Shown: positions 48,868 through 58,379, numbered from the stretch's first letter. The stretch is DNA of 64,000 nt from an uncultured Aquimarina sp. (GCA_947500845.1 CANMTP010000012.1:53478-117477), one strand, 5' to 3'. Notes: generated from the letters alone by a model not told the origin. Numbers and translations are program-made.

Positions 48868-51105
48868 CTATAAATTGAGCCAGTAGGTTACCTTGAGAAC
48901 AATGGATCGAGTGCGCACATCAAAAGCAAACCGATCCAGAGGATCAACTTCGCCAGTTAAAAAATTATCGGTATACACCAAAATCAAATCCGATACAGGA
49001 GCAAAACGCCATTGTATACGTGCATTGATATTGGTATTATCATCCTGAGAATTATATTGGGCAAACAACGAAGTAAACAGGCTTTTAGAAAACGTGTAAT
49101 CAATTCGTGGACTTATCAAAAAGGTCTCTCTACTACCATCAAGATGTGGCATATCAAAAAAGTTTACTGCATAATTCAATGAAAAAGAGCCTTTAGGTTG
49201 ATAACGAATATTGAAACTACCACGAGTACCATATCGCCAACCATTAAAATATTCACCAATATACGGACTTATACTCCAACTAAATGCTTTACGATTGTCA
49301 CTTCTATAATTTCCTGTGAAACTAAGATATGAGAAATCCTGATCAGCATCAAGCTCAAGAGAATCTGTGCCCGTAGGGTCAAATGCATCGAATAAATAGA
49401 CAAAATTATGATTGAGGTTGAGTTCGAACCTGGCCCTTTCTGTAAACTCTCCCCCCCAACCTACAGAGAAAAAGTGATCCGTCTTGCCAAAATCAGGTCG
49501 CCAAAAAACGTCGGCTTCCGCTCGATACGTATGGTTGTTTAAAAATTCATTTTGAGGATAGTAACGCAGTTCTGTAACCGGATTTATTCTAAAATAATTT
49601 GTTCGAGGAATAAAACCCACTTCTGCATTATAGTCCTCAGCTACATATTCGTGTTTCCATAACACCCCAAACTCTCTGGTATTATAATTTAAGGTACTCC
49701 CTTGAGCAATTGCAACATTGGAATCTGGAGAAAAAGTACCATGAGCAAATGTTTTTCCAAACCAGGTATTATCTCTAGTTGCATAATTAAAATCCACTCC
49801 GACCATCCGATTGTATCTATTGATATCGAGTGTATCTGGATCGAAGTCCAGATCTTCTAGATTAAGAGCTTCTTTGTTTACTGCAATAATACCAATATTA
49901 GAACGTGTCCAAAGTTTACGCTGTAGTACCGCCACCCCGTAATTAACACTTGGTATTCCTTGTTCATTACTGGAAGCTGTTTGCATATTTAAAAAACCCA
50001 CTCGTGTGTTGGGATCTAACTTACCACTCACCCTCAACCCTGCATATATTCTACTTTGGGCTAATTCTTCGGTTACCACATCCTCGTCGGCTCCTATACG
50101 TCTAGAAAAGAAAGGATTGATATTAGAAAATCCAAACTGGCCAAATAAATCTGCATTTTCTAGAAAGAATTGTCTTCGTTCTGGGAAAAAGATCTCAAAA
50201 CGATCCAAATTAGTGATTTGTTCATCTACCTCTACCTGAGAGAAATCAGGATTCACAGTTAAATCGAGATTAAGCCCTGGGGTAAGTGCAATTTTTGCAT
50301 CACCTCCAAATTCAAAAAACTTATCGGCCGGTGTATCATCTTCAAAATCTTTATTGAATCCTGAAGAAATAAAAGGGATCAAAGAAACAGCACTACTTTT
50401 TGTGGTAAGCTCTTCTTCCCAAATCATTTCGGCAGGATAGGCTAAGGTAAAAACGATTTGATTACGAGGTGTTTGGGAAAAAGTACTAATCTCATTAGAC
50501 TGTGAGTCAAATCGATAACTTGAAAAACCCCATTTCTTCGAAGGCGTTGGATACCGTAAAGTACTAAAGGGAATTTCCAATTCGGCAGTATAATATCCAT
50601 CATACTTTTTTGCTTCGCCTCTCCATTTGTTATCCCATGAGGTTGTAAAGTCTGCACCTACATTTCCCCCATTACTAATAATACCTTCTCTAAGCACTCC
50701 TTCTGGATTAATCCCAAAATAAAGTGCATTGGTACCATCATCGAATGTGTCAAATAATAAAGTAATGTTATCTGCACCTCCAGCCCGATAGTCCCTGCGT
50801 AATGAATTTACAATCCAGTTATTACCTGCGGCATAACACTTTATTCCTATATATAGGTTCTTTTTGTCTGTACACATATAAATCTCTGTTTGTGCTTTTG
50901 CCGGTAAGGAATCTGAGGGGAAGTACTGGACAAAATTCTTAGCAGGAGTGAGTGTCTTCCAAATTGCTTCATTGAGTTCACCGTCGATTTCAATTTTTTC
51001 GGAAGTAGTACCTACAATAAAAGATTTCTTCTCATTGGTATTTATTTGAGCTTTACAAAGTGAAACAAGGCTCATACTAACTAGAATAATGAAAAACCTT
51101 ATCAT
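48868..51105 (-). CDS. CBM9-like/DUF5916 outer-membrane protein
   Basis: 745 aa. Signal peptide to about residue 20 (MSLVSLCKAQ). A carbohydrate-binding family 9-like domain lies at about 30-210 (IDGELNEAIWKTLTPAKNFV, later KYDGYYTAELEIPFSTLRYP). The DUF5916 region follows with FPERRQFFLENADLFGQFGF and a series of amphipathic strands, ending WLNL. Family knowledge places it as a beta-barrel in the outer membrane with a surface or periplasmic CBM9 domain. The substrate is unknown. Confidence 0.88.
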   Translation of the reverse strand: MIRFFIILVSMSLVSLCKAQINTNEKKSFIVGTTSEKIEIDGELNEAIWKTLTPAKNFVQYFPSDSLPAKAQTEIYMCTDKKNLYIGIKCYAAGNNWIVNSLRRDYRAGGADNITLLFDTFDDGTNALYFGINPEGVLREGIISNGGNVGADFTTSWDNKWRGEAKKYDGYYTAELEIPFSTLRYPTPSKKWGFSSYRFDSQSNEISTFSQTPRNQIVFTLAYPAEMIWEEELTTKSSAVSLIPFISSGFNKDFEDDTPADKFFEFGGDAKIALTPGLNLDLTVNPDFSQVEVDEQITNLDRFEIFFPERRQFFLENADLFGQFGFSNINPFFSRRIGADEDVVTEELAQSRIYAGLRVSGKLDPNTRVGFLNMQTASSNEQGIPSVNYGVAVLQRKLWTRSNIGIIAVNKEALNLEDLDFDPDTLDINRYNRMVGVDFNYATRDNTWFGKTFAHGTFSPDSNVAIAQGSTLNYNTREFGVLWKHEYVAEDYNAEVGFIPRTNYFRINPVTELRYYPQNEFLNNHTYRAEADVFWRPDFGKTDHFFSVGWGGEFTERARFELNLNHNFVYLFDAFDPTGTDSLELDADQDFSYLSFTGNYRSDNRKAFSWSISPYIGEYFNGWRYGTRGSFNIRYQPKGSFSLNYAVNFFDMPHLDGSRETFLISPRIDYTFSKSLFTSLFAQYNSQDDNTNINARIQWRFAPVSDLILVYTDNFLTGEVDPLDRFAFDVRTRSIVLKVTYWLNL

Positions 51106-51498
51106 GAAATCTGTAAATGGATGTTATACTTCATAAACTTTATGATTATGAAATCCTTAAAAATAGGGTGCCAAAATTTAGTTTTTGTTAAAATTATTAA
51201 AAACTAGGGTTGTAGGATAGTATCTCTATCAAAAACTGACCATTAATTGGATAGATATCATCTCTTTGAATTTATTTTTCTGCGGTCAGTAAACTACCAA
51301 GAGATAAGCCCACGAGGCATCGGGTGGAAATTAATTCTGATTTTGCAGCAAGCCACGAAGCATTTAAATCTCGATTATCGAGTAAACCATAAAGTTTCTG
51401 ATTACTATAACATTTTACATGTAGATTATTTTTTCTAGTAAATCTATTTAGAACTGAAAAGTCTTTGATTTTAAACCCTCTAATAGTATCTGGACTAT
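51106..51498. other. Intergenic region with no assignable gene
   Basis: 393 bases. A compositionally distinct stretch at about 51300-51385, CACGAGGCATCGGGTGG to TCGATTATCGAGT, is richer in GC than its surroundings and may be a remnant of an interspersed element, but I could not identify it. The 63-residue frame through it (51247-51438) has no protein-like features. Confidence 0.35.
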
Positions 51499-52251
51499 TT
51501 ACCTATTCATCCATTCTTTAAAATCACTTGTTTTTTGCCTGCTTACGATAAATTCCTGGTCTTTTGGATTAGAAATCGAGAGCTTAACCCGATGATTGAA
51601 ATAGGAATCTATTTTTTGAATTGAATTTTTAGAAACGATTTGTCCGCGATTGATTCTGAAGAAACGATCATGATCTAACGAATCAAATAATTGATCTAAT
51701 GTTTCGTCGATGATATACCTTTTTCTAGATGTCACACCAAAGGTAACACTCTCCTCAGAATACATATATATTAGATCTGAAATTTTGATTTGTACAAATC
51801 CGCTTCCTTCTTTAACTAGAATTCCTTCTCGTTTATTTGTTATTTGCATGCTAATTAGTAGCTGTTTTAAAATAGCAGGATCGACAGTTGCTGATTTGTT
51901 TGACTTTAAGAATTTATCCAAAGCCTTATTTAACTCATCCTGTTGAATGGGTTTAAGCAGGTAATCTACGCTATTCACTTTAAACGCCTGGATAGCATAG
52001 TGATCAAAAGCTGTTGTAAAAATGATGGGGACCTCTACATCTATTTTCTGAAATATCTCAAAACTTAATCCGTCAGCTAATTGGATATCCATAAATACTA
52101 AGTTTGGAGCCGTGTGTTTTTGAAACCATAACACAGCATCCTCAACCGTATCGATTATATCCAATAATTGATATTCGAAACTGCATGTTCTTAACATGTT
52201 TTGTAATTGATTTGCTGCTCTGGGTTCGTCTTCAATGATCAATACGTGCAT
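51499..52251 (-). CDS. LytTR-family response regulator (second pair)
   Basis: 250 aa. Receiver with Asp55 in NLVFMDIQLADG, acidic residues near 7-9 and Lys in DYLLKPIQ. The C-terminal LytTR domain includes EGSGFVQIKISDLIYMYSEE and FFRINRGQIVSKNSI. It overlaps the kinase gene in front by 20 bases, so the two are co-translated. Targets unknown. Confidence 0.93.
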   Translation of the reverse strand: MHVLIIEDEPRAANQLQNMLRTCSFEYQLLDIIDTVEDAVLWFQKHTAPNLVFMDIQLADGLSFEIFQKIDVEVPIIFTTAFDHYAIQAFKVNSVDYLLKPIQQDELNKALDKFLKSNKSATVDPAILKQLLISMQITNKREGILVKEGSGFVQIKISDLIYMYSEESVTFGVTSRKRYIIDETLDQLFDSLDHDRFFRINRGQIVSKNSIQKIDSYFNHRVKLSISNPKDQEFIVSRQKTSDFKEWMNR

Positions 52252-53314
52252 AATTCTTCTTTTGATCCGACAATTTTAATAATGGGACAGCTACCTCAAA
52301 TTGATCTCCGTCATTTTTAATTTCTAATGGTTTGCCAGAAATCAATGCATATCTCTTTTCAATATTTTTTAGTCCTAATCTCGTTGATGGTGTTTTAGTA
52401 GATTTAGATTGAATCCTATTTTCCACTATCAAGTGATCATTTTCGATTTTTACATTTATAATTAGTGGCCTCGATTTAGACACAATATTATGTTTTATAG
52501 CATTTTCTAATAAAAGCTGTAGGCTCATAGGTGCAATCAATAATTCCATTGAGGTTGCAGGAATATTCCAATTTAATTTCAAGTTATCTCCAAATCTCTC
52601 TGATTGTATATGAATATAGGCTTTTGCAAATCTCAATTCATCTCGAAGTGAAGTTAAATGAAAATTTCCAGACTCTAATATAAAGCGGTATACATCTGAC
52701 AGCTTATCTACAAATTGCTTGGCGTCTTCTTTTGAATTTTGATCAATAATATCACGTAATGTATTAAGGCTATTGAATAAAAAATGTGGTTGCGCCTGAT
52801 TACGCAAGGTGTCTAATTGTGCTTGTACGATAGCTTGTTTGGCTTGTTCTTCTTCTCTAATTGATTTTTTGAGCTTAACATAAAAATAGATAGCTTCATA
52901 AATAGCCATGGTCATAGTACTGATCAAAATGACTGGTAAAATTATCTTGGACCTATATGTGGGGTTATAATCAATTTTCCAAATAAGGGATATTACCATA
53001 CCACCTACAAAGTCGACAAAAACTACGGTAGCTACGATAGAAAAAAAGAACAAACTAATACGCTTTACACTATCTTTTAAAGCGGGATATTTTTTTCGGA
53101 GAAGAATCATAATAGCCCTCATGATAAACCAATCGCAGGTGGAAAAAAATAGTGACATACTCCAACTAATAACTGCTTTACCAAAAGGATACCGTACAAA
53201 CGAATTACTAAAAAGATAGTCCGTAATAAAACTAAGAATTAGAATTCCAATAACAATAAACCAAAAATCATTAAATCCTAAATATTTTATCCGCTTTTCT
53301 TTATTGACTAACAT
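52232..53314 (-). CDS. LytS/YehU-type sensor histidine kinase
   Basis: About 360 aa from the ATG at 53314 (MLVNKEKRIKYLGFNDFWFI), 10 bases after the stop of the membrane-protein gene. The longer frame to 53401 would overlap that gene and add an unlikely N-terminus. Four membrane helices lie in the first ~150 residues. A coiled linker follows (YFYVKLKKSIREEEQAKQAI), then the His box AQPHFLFNSLNTLRDI and an ATPase region (MSLQLLLENAIKHNI, LGLKNIEKRYALI). It pairs with the LytTR regulator behind it. No periplasmic sensory domain is seen, so the signal may be in the membrane. Confidence 0.92.
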   Translation of the reverse strand: MLVNKEKRIKYLGFNDFWFIVIGILILSFITDYLFSNSFVRYPFGKAVISWSMSLFFSTCDWFIMRAIMILLRKKYPALKDSVKRISLFFFSIVATVVFVDFVGGMVISLIWKIDYNPTYRSKIILPVILISTMTMAIYEAIYFYVKLKKSIREEEQAKQAIVQAQLDTLRNQAQPHFLFNSLNTLRDIIDQNSKEDAKQFVDKLSDVYRFILESGNFHLTSLRDELRFAKAYIHIQSERFGDNLKLNWNIPATSMELLIAPMSLQLLLENAIKHNIVSKSRPLIINVKIENDHLIVENRIQSKSTKTPSTRLGLKNIEKRYALISGKPLEIKNDGDQFEVAVPLLKLSDQKKNYARIDH

Positions 53315-53324
53315 TGTCGTGCGA

Positions 53325-54125
53325 TTATAGGTTGATAAGTGGCATCCCCTGTTTTGCTTGATAAAATGTAAATCCGATCCATGAGGCATAAAGTAATCCA
53401 AACACTATAACCACAAAGATCTGATTTTTACTTGTAGTATCCCATTTATTTGACAGCCATAATGCGAATAACGGAATTATTTGTATACCATGCAATCCAA
53501 AAAAATGTGCTATTCTCAAATCTCCTCCAACCGTACTCCAATTAACCAAGGGTAATCCAGTACCTCCATCAGCTACTCCTACATTATGAGACATTTGGCC
53601 AATCATCTGACCACCCACCCAGCTTCCAAAAAACACCACTAACCAACCTACCAAGATGGCGAGTTGTATCGATTTAGTTGTCCTTAATCGTAATCGTATA
53701 GTTTCGAAGATAAACAATACCATGATTAAAACATTAATACCTATTAATATGCCCATTGCTGCAAAAAGTAATCCATCAAATAATGTACTCTGGTTATAGT
53801 GCGATTGTACTCCCCTCGATGCCTGATAAACAATAAGTATTACTTCTATAAGCAAAGTCCAGGACACTATATTATTAATAATATTCTTCTTTGTTTTTGA
53901 GAACGGATATAACGTAATTAGAAATCCTAAAGTCAAGATATAAATACCTCCTGAAATGCAAAACTTCAATGGTTTGACCCAAACATTGACTCCCATTAGT
54001 GTTCTTCCATCGATTAGAAGCCCCAATATACAACCTACAGCCATAATGAGATGGATCATTACAATTCCATAGAGTATTGGACTTTCGTTTTTTACCGTAT
54101 TCGATATTTTGTTAAGATATTTCAT
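53325..54125 (-). CDS. Polytopic membrane protein of unknown function
   Basis: 266 aa with about seven hydrophobic helices, for example YGIVMIHLIMAVGCILGLLI, GGIYILTLGFLITLYPF and LAILVGWLVVFFGSWVGGQM. No transport or enzymatic motif is recognised; a conserved-looking HFFGLHGIQIIPLFALW includes two His in a helix. It overlaps the ABA4-like gene by four bases (ATGA), so the two are likely translated together. It lies directly in front of the LytS/LytTR pair, which may sense or regulate its activity. Confidence 0.7.
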   Translation of the reverse strand: MKYLNKISNTVKNESPILYGIVMIHLIMAVGCILGLLIDGRTLMGVNVWVKPLKFCISGGIYILTLGFLITLYPFSKTKKNIINNIVSWTLLIEVILIVYQASRGVQSHYNQSTLFDGLLFAAMGILIGINVLIMVLFIFETIRLRLRTTKSIQLAILVGWLVVFFGSWVGGQMIGQMSHNVGVADGGTGLPLVNWSTVGGDLRIAHFFGLHGIQIIPLFALWLSNKWDTTSKNQIFVVIVFGLLYASWIGFTFYQAKQGMPLINL

Positions 54126-54544
54126 AATTGTTTTTGCTTAAATGCTCTAATCATCATAAACAATAGAAAACCTAATGGGCCGAACATAAATGTTCCAAAA
54201 AGACAAGGAGCCATTACTAATTGATGAATTCTTAGTTTTTTATTTTGATCCAACATCCACATGCCAACAACAAGATCAAAAGCGAGATAATGTACCCAGC
54301 CAGCCAGGACCGCGTTTTCTTCAGTAAACAAGTCCATAACAGAGGCAAGACTGCCAAAATCCATAGCCCCACCTATTTGTATCGCTTGAAAAATATAGAT
54401 GGAATACAGTATAGATAGCAGTAATGGAATCACCTTAAAATCAATTAAAAATCGGGTTACCTTCCATTTAGGTAACAGGATCATCAAGATCCACATAGGC
54501 ATTGTAATCGTACCTGCGATTGAAAAAACTTCTGTTGGAGTCAT
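54122..54544 (-). CDS. ABA4-like family membrane protein
   Basis: About 140 aa from the ATG at 54544 (MTPTEVFSIAGTITMPMWIL). The longer frame to 54631 adds 29 residues that do not fit the family. Four membrane helices are seen, with family features such as GWVHYLAFDLVVGMWM and FGPLGFLLFMMIR. ABA4-like proteins are named for a plant neoxanthin-synthesis factor, but the bacterial role is unknown. It is the first gene of the four-gene minus-strand unit 51499-54544. Confidence 0.8.
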   Translation of the reverse strand: MTPTEVFSIAGTITMPMWILMILLPKWKVTRFLIDFKVIPLLLSILYSIYIFQAIQIGGAMDFGSLASVMDLFTEENAVLAGWVHYLAFDLVVGMWMLDQNKKLRIHQLVMAPCLFGTFMFGPLGFLLFMMIRAFKQKQL

Positions 54545-54756
54545 AATTATTTGCTTTAAAAATACACTTTGATTAATTAATGACTCAAATATGTTACTGT
54601 AAGATAGAAAATGAAATAACTTTATGTTCAACCGTCGTTAATTGTAGTTGAATTACAACATTTTCATTTTAATGATGAGATTAGTTTTTAAAAAGGTAAT
54701 TGACTTTAGGAGATAATGATAGTCCGAAGGCAGTTTAATAAATAAATATCATCAGC

Positions 54757-54790
54757 AAAAAAACTTCAAAGTTATTCTGAAGCTTTTTTT
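54757..54790. terminator. Terminator-like hairpin, T-runs on both strands
   Basis: A7-CTTCA...TGAAG-CTTTTTTT. A short stem is flanked by A7 and T7, so it can work in both directions. It lies 79 bases beyond the stop of the peptidase gene (54869, minus strand), which it probably ends. Confidence 0.6.
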
Positions 54791-54868
54791 AGTAACAATA
54801 GTTTCATTAACTGACTGTAGTCATTAGACCTCTGAATGAGGTGTGTTTTTTGTTTCTTACTTTGTTGC

Positions 54869-56359
54869 TCATTTAAAAAGTAAATTGAGTAATTTATTGT
54901 CTTGGTTTTCTAATAATTTGGGAATATTTTTGAACTGTTTTTCTTTTTTATTTGTGTAGGAAGTCAATTCGTATTTGAGCCCATATTGATCAAAAGTTTG
55001 TTGAAGAGGAAGGTCTTCTCCGTTCTCAATATAACGCGTAAAAAAAGTTGTAATATCTTCTTTTAAGAACTCATTAGCTTTAGATACAAAATAGGGATGA
55101 TCTATTTTTTGTCCATTTTTTCTAGCGTCATTTAAGATAGCTCTTAAAAAATCATCTAGCTTTAATGTTCCTTTAGATGTAGAACAGATCTTGAGGTCTA
55201 ATAAAAAAGCAAATAAGGCACCTCTTTTATAAGGAATGATTTGAGTGTAATAATCACTCCAAAATTTTTCATAAGTTATTTCCTTATTTTTAATATTTCT
55301 TGATTTAGAGATCAGAAGTTCTAATATTGTAATGTTCAATTTTTTGGTGAAATAAGAATTCCTATTTTCTGTAAAAGAATAGGTAGCAGCAAGTTTAAAA
55401 TTTATATAATCAGTAAAACCTTCACTAAACCAGTATTGTTCTTCTTCATTATCATTAAGGATAGACACACCAATCCAATCATGAACCATTTCGTGATTAA
55501 ATAGTTGTAATAAATCCTTGTCTTTGATGTAAGAATTGTTAGATAAAGCGGTTGTAAACGAGTTTGTCAACCCAATTCCCTTATATCCTTTTCCTTTAAA
55601 ATTATTCATGGGAGATACTACAATAAGGTAGTCTTCTTTATCAAAATCATTCCAAAAAGTTCTTAAACCCTTAGTAATTTCTTTTAGAAAGGTGATTATT
55701 TTTGCATCATTAAAAGGAATCCATGTATCTCTTATAGCAATCGATATTTTCTTGTTTTTTAGATGTTCGGTATATAAGCGATAGTCTCCTCCAATATGAA
55801 CTGATTCTTCAAATTTCTTTCTGGTTGTTTGAATTATTTGATGTTTGATATTTGTACCAAAACTATTGTGATATTTCTGATTTGGTGTTTTCCAATCAAT
55901 AGTAATCTTTAAATTGTCTTTTGGATTAATATCAGGCAGGATAAAAAGACTATGGGTGTATACATGAAAATAGTTTGGTTGTACAATGGGTCTTGAAAAA
56001 TTATCATAATTAATTTCCTTTCCCACATCTTGTTCGATAGTATAATGTAATTTTATTGTATCGATTCCTTTTCTATGATGAACTTGAATAATACTATCGG
56101 TAGAAAATTTAACACTTATAACTTTTTCTGAAAATCTTACGTTTTTTAAACAATTTCTCAAACTATCTCGCCCCCAATGTGAATTGGGGAAAAAAAATGA
56201 AGTTTTTTCAGAATATGGATCTGTCACAAAAGTTACTGAAACTTCTAGATGTGGATTAGGTGTTTTTGAAAAACCTACCTCATAAGTAACTTCGTTAAGT
56301 TGTTGAGCTGACAAAAGATTTATTGATAATAAAAGTGTTGTTATAACTATGGATTTCAT
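54869..56359 (-). CDS. Gluzincin-type peptidase (M1/M61-like), exported
   Basis: 496 aa. Signal peptide to about residue 19 (LLLSINLLSAQ). The first ~240 residues are beta-rich, as in the N-terminal domains of M1/M61 enzymes. Zinc motif HEMVH at 289-293 is followed by Glu313 in FSEGFTDYI; the spacing is close to the usual HExxH-18-E but one longer by my count. The C-terminal helical part includes YKRGALFAFLLDLKI. It lies on the same strand as the radical SAM gene about 325 bases upstream. It could trim a peptide, but no evidence ties it to that system. Confidence 0.75.
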   Translation of the reverse strand: MKSIVITTLLLSINLLSAQQLNEVTYEVGFSKTPNPHLEVSVTFVTDPYSEKTSFFFPNSHWGRDSLRNCLKNVRFSEKVISVKFSTDSIIQVHHRKGIDTIKLHYTIEQDVGKEINYDNFSRPIVQPNYFHVYTHSLFILPDINPKDNLKITIDWKTPNQKYHNSFGTNIKHQIIQTTRKKFEESVHIGGDYRLYTEHLKNKKISIAIRDTWIPFNDAKIITFLKEITKGLRTFWNDFDKEDYLIVVSPMNNFKGKGYKGIGLTNSFTTALSNNSYIKDKDLLQLFNHEMVHDWIGVSILNDNEEEQYWFSEGFTDYINFKLAATYSFTENRNSYFTKKLNITILELLISKSRNIKNKEITYEKFWSDYYTQIIPYKRGALFAFLLDLKICSTSKGTLKLDDFLRAILNDARKNGQKIDHPYFVSKANEFLKEDITTFFTRYIENGEDLPLQQTFDQYGLKYELTSYTNKKEKQFKNIPKLLENQDNKLLNLLFK

Positions 56360-56683
56360 TAAGTGATTTTTTATAAAGCTTTATAGATTGAGTATAATTG
56401 GTTCATTTCTGGGGTTAAAAATATTCATTAGTGCGTTTAGTGAAACTCTTGATCCTGCCAATAGTAATGAACATAGAGTTTTCCTTCAGGCGCACTAAAT
56501 ACTTTTCTTTATCTGTCATAGCAAAATATTACAATTTTTGAAAATATCGAATAAGAGTTAATATTTTAATTCAATTCAGATATTTTTTCAAAAGTAATTG
56601 TCGCTTAATCGATTTAAACAATTTGTATTGTTTATAACCAAACAAATTATAAATCATCTATCTACAATCCAGTACTTGTAAGT
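56360..56683. other. Spacer between radical SAM and peptidase genes, with a possible 34-aa frame
   Basis: 324 bases, AT-rich. On the minus strand 56415-56519 encodes a 34-residue frame starting MTDKEKYLVRLKENSMFITI. It has a protein-like composition but no supporting context, so it is not called as a gene. No terminator stem is obvious. Confidence 0.3.
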
Positions 56684-57934
56684 TTAAAAAGAAAGAAGTT
56701 GATCTGAATAAGATGGATTATCAATGTTTTCCATATCTAAATTATCCAGGTATGATAGCACTTCTTCATAAGTGATTTTTTCCCACTGTTCTTGATATTG
56801 AATCGGTAGGCTATCGTACACAGCATTTTGGATATGTGTGATTAGTTTCATGTAGTCTTTACAATATACTGATACATTATCAAATCCATTATCTTTTTTG
56901 TACCTAGTATGAACGTGTCCTCCACCACATACTTCAACCAAAGGACAATGAGTACATTTTTTATTTAAATATTTATGCCCTTTATGATATACCATTGCCA
57001 GATCAGTGTTTAAGGCATCAGATAATGAATGAGTTTTAATATTTGCATCATTTTTAGTAAAACCATCACCACATAATTTTAACGCCCCCACAGCTTCTAT
57101 ACCTCCGTTTGTTTCGATAACTAATGTACGATTATCCTCTGTTCCAAAATCTTCATTACCACTTGAGCTATTTAACAATAAATTAATTATCCCTTCAAAA
57201 ATGACAATTGATATTTTGGTTTCTGCTTTTTTAGTATACCATAAATCAAAGATTTGGATTAACCAATCGGCATACAATGTATTATTAGAGTTAGTAACAT
57301 CAGTATCAAGGTAAGCTTCGGGTAATTGTTCATAATTTGCATGTGGCCACAATAAATTAAAGTGCCTTAAATTCAAGTCAATTAAATTTTGATAGTATTT
57401 TTGGGGATCACTGGATATATCAAAAACACTTAGGACTCCCGGTTTTTGTTTGAGCTCATTTTGTGCTATTTCAAGCCCTGAGACTACTTTATCATAAGAT
57501 CCTCTTCCTTTATGATCAATTCTATTTTTATCATTAATTTCTTTGTATCCATCTAAACTAATACCAACTCTTACTCCAAGACTATTAAACAACTCACACC
57601 ATTCTTTGGTTAATAAAATGCCATTAGTCTGTAGTATGAAATCACAAGTAATTGATTTTTCTTTGAAAAGGTCATTAGCTTTTTGTACAAAACCAGTAAA
57701 AAAAGATTCATCACAAAGTAAAGGTTCACCACCATGAAAAGCGAATGTGAAATTGTTTAAATTATTCTCAACACAATGTTCTAATGCTTTATTAATAATA
57801 TTATCAGTGACTTCATTTGACATGAATTTTGGTTGAAGAAGATATGTATTATCCCCTTTGTTGTACATATAACAATAAGTGCAATTTAGATTACATCTAC
57901 TAGCTATTTTTAAAACTAAACAATTTACAAACAT
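56684..57934 (-). CDS. Radical SAM/SPASM peptide maturase
   Basis: 416 aa. The [4Fe-4S] motif CxxxCxxC is at Cys14, Cys18 and Cys21 (SRCNLNCTYCYMY). FAFHGGEPLL and ILQTNGILL are typical of peptide-modifying SPASM enzymes. The C-terminal SPASM region binds further clusters (LCGDGF, CTHCPLVEVCGGGHVH, VYCKDYMKLI). The VCGGG-H-R-Y...GFDN.SVYC pattern is like FxsB/cyclophane-forming maturases. The 54-aa peptide gene 69 bases upstream with a Gly-Gly site is the likely substrate. Chemistry (cyclophane, thioether or other) cannot be told from the sequence. Confidence 0.85.
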   Translation of the reverse strand: MFVNCLVLKIASRCNLNCTYCYMYNKGDNTYLLQPKFMSNEVTDNIINKALEHCVENNLNNFTFAFHGGEPLLCDESFFTGFVQKANDLFKEKSITCDFILQTNGILLTKEWCELFNSLGVRVGISLDGYKEINDKNRIDHKGRGSYDKVVSGLEIAQNELKQKPGVLSVFDISSDPQKYYQNLIDLNLRHFNLLWPHANYEQLPEAYLDTDVTNSNNTLYADWLIQIFDLWYTKKAETKISIVIFEGIINLLLNSSSGNEDFGTEDNRTLVIETNGGIEAVGALKLCGDGFTKNDANIKTHSLSDALNTDLAMVYHKGHKYLNKKCTHCPLVEVCGGGHVHTRYKKDNGFDNVSVYCKDYMKLITHIQNAVYDSLPIQYQEQWEKITYEEVLSYLDNLDMENIDNPSYSDQLLSF

Positions 57935-57956
57935 TCTATTTTTATTTGAATTAATG

Positions 57957-57986
57957 AAAAGCTACTTCTATTACAAAGTAGCTTTT
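57957..57986 (-). terminator. Hairpin between precursor peptide and maturase genes (attenuator)
   Basis: AAAAGCTACTT and AAGTAGCTTTT form an 11-pair perfect stem with an 8-base loop, with T residues following on the minus strand. Lying between a small peptide gene and its maturase, it is placed to give more peptide than enzyme mRNA, a common RiPP arrangement. Confidence 0.65.
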
Positions 57987-58003
57987 CTGGAAGATATTAT
58001 AAT

Positions 58004-58168
58004 TTATTCTGGTACAACAGTACCATCTTCATCTACCACTTCTCTAAAAGTTACTTCGGCAAATCCTCCTTTAATCTTATTAGTCAAATTACGTTCAAGT
58101 GCATGATTTTGAAAATCACAAACGTTGAAATCACTATTTCCTGCATTAAATTTAATTTGTTTTTTCAT
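58004..58168 (-). CDS. Candidate RiPP precursor peptide with Gly-Gly cleavage site
   Basis: 54 aa. It begins MKKQIKFNAGNSDFNVCDF, a polar leader, and has GG at residues 34-35 (NKIKGG). A 19-residue putative core follows: FAEVTFREVVDEDGTVVPE. The core has two Phe-x-x motifs (FAE, FRE), as three-residue cyclophane substrates do, and no Cys. The only Cys is in the leader (Cys17). It lies just upstream of the radical SAM/SPASM gene on the same strand, with a hairpin between them. No C39 peptidase/transporter is in the window. The gene call is strong by context; its being a modified peptide is inference. Confidence 0.7.
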   Translation of the reverse strand: MKKQIKFNAGNSDFNVCDFQNHALERNLTNKIKGGFAEVTFREVVDEDGTVVPE

Positions 58169-58223
58169 TTTTAAAATTTAAAGTTTGATACCTACTCTAT
58201 TTCTGGTTTTCGGTTGCCCCAGG

Positions 58224-58239
58224 CACTTTTGCAAAAGTG
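58224..58239. promoter_or_regulatory. 16-bp perfect palindrome upstream of the precursor peptide gene
   Basis: CACTTTTGCAAAAGTG, perfect with no loop, 56 bases in front of the peptide ATG. It could be the operator of a dimeric regulator of the peptide locus, or part of an older terminator. Confidence 0.35.
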
Positions 58240-58379
58240 TTTTAATAGTCTTTTAAAAAAATCTAAGCCATTTCTTTTCTTCTTTTGATCTAAAATTTCC
58301 ATAGATCAAATTTCTGAGCTGGGTGGATTTTACAATTTCTTTATTGTATTTAGAATTGTGATGTTACAAGATAGATTAA

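Noticed and set aside
51247..51438. 63-aa plus-strand frame between the DUF5916 gene and the second LytTR gene
   Set aside because: No protein-like pattern, no promoter or ribosome-binding site, and it spans a compositionally odd stretch.
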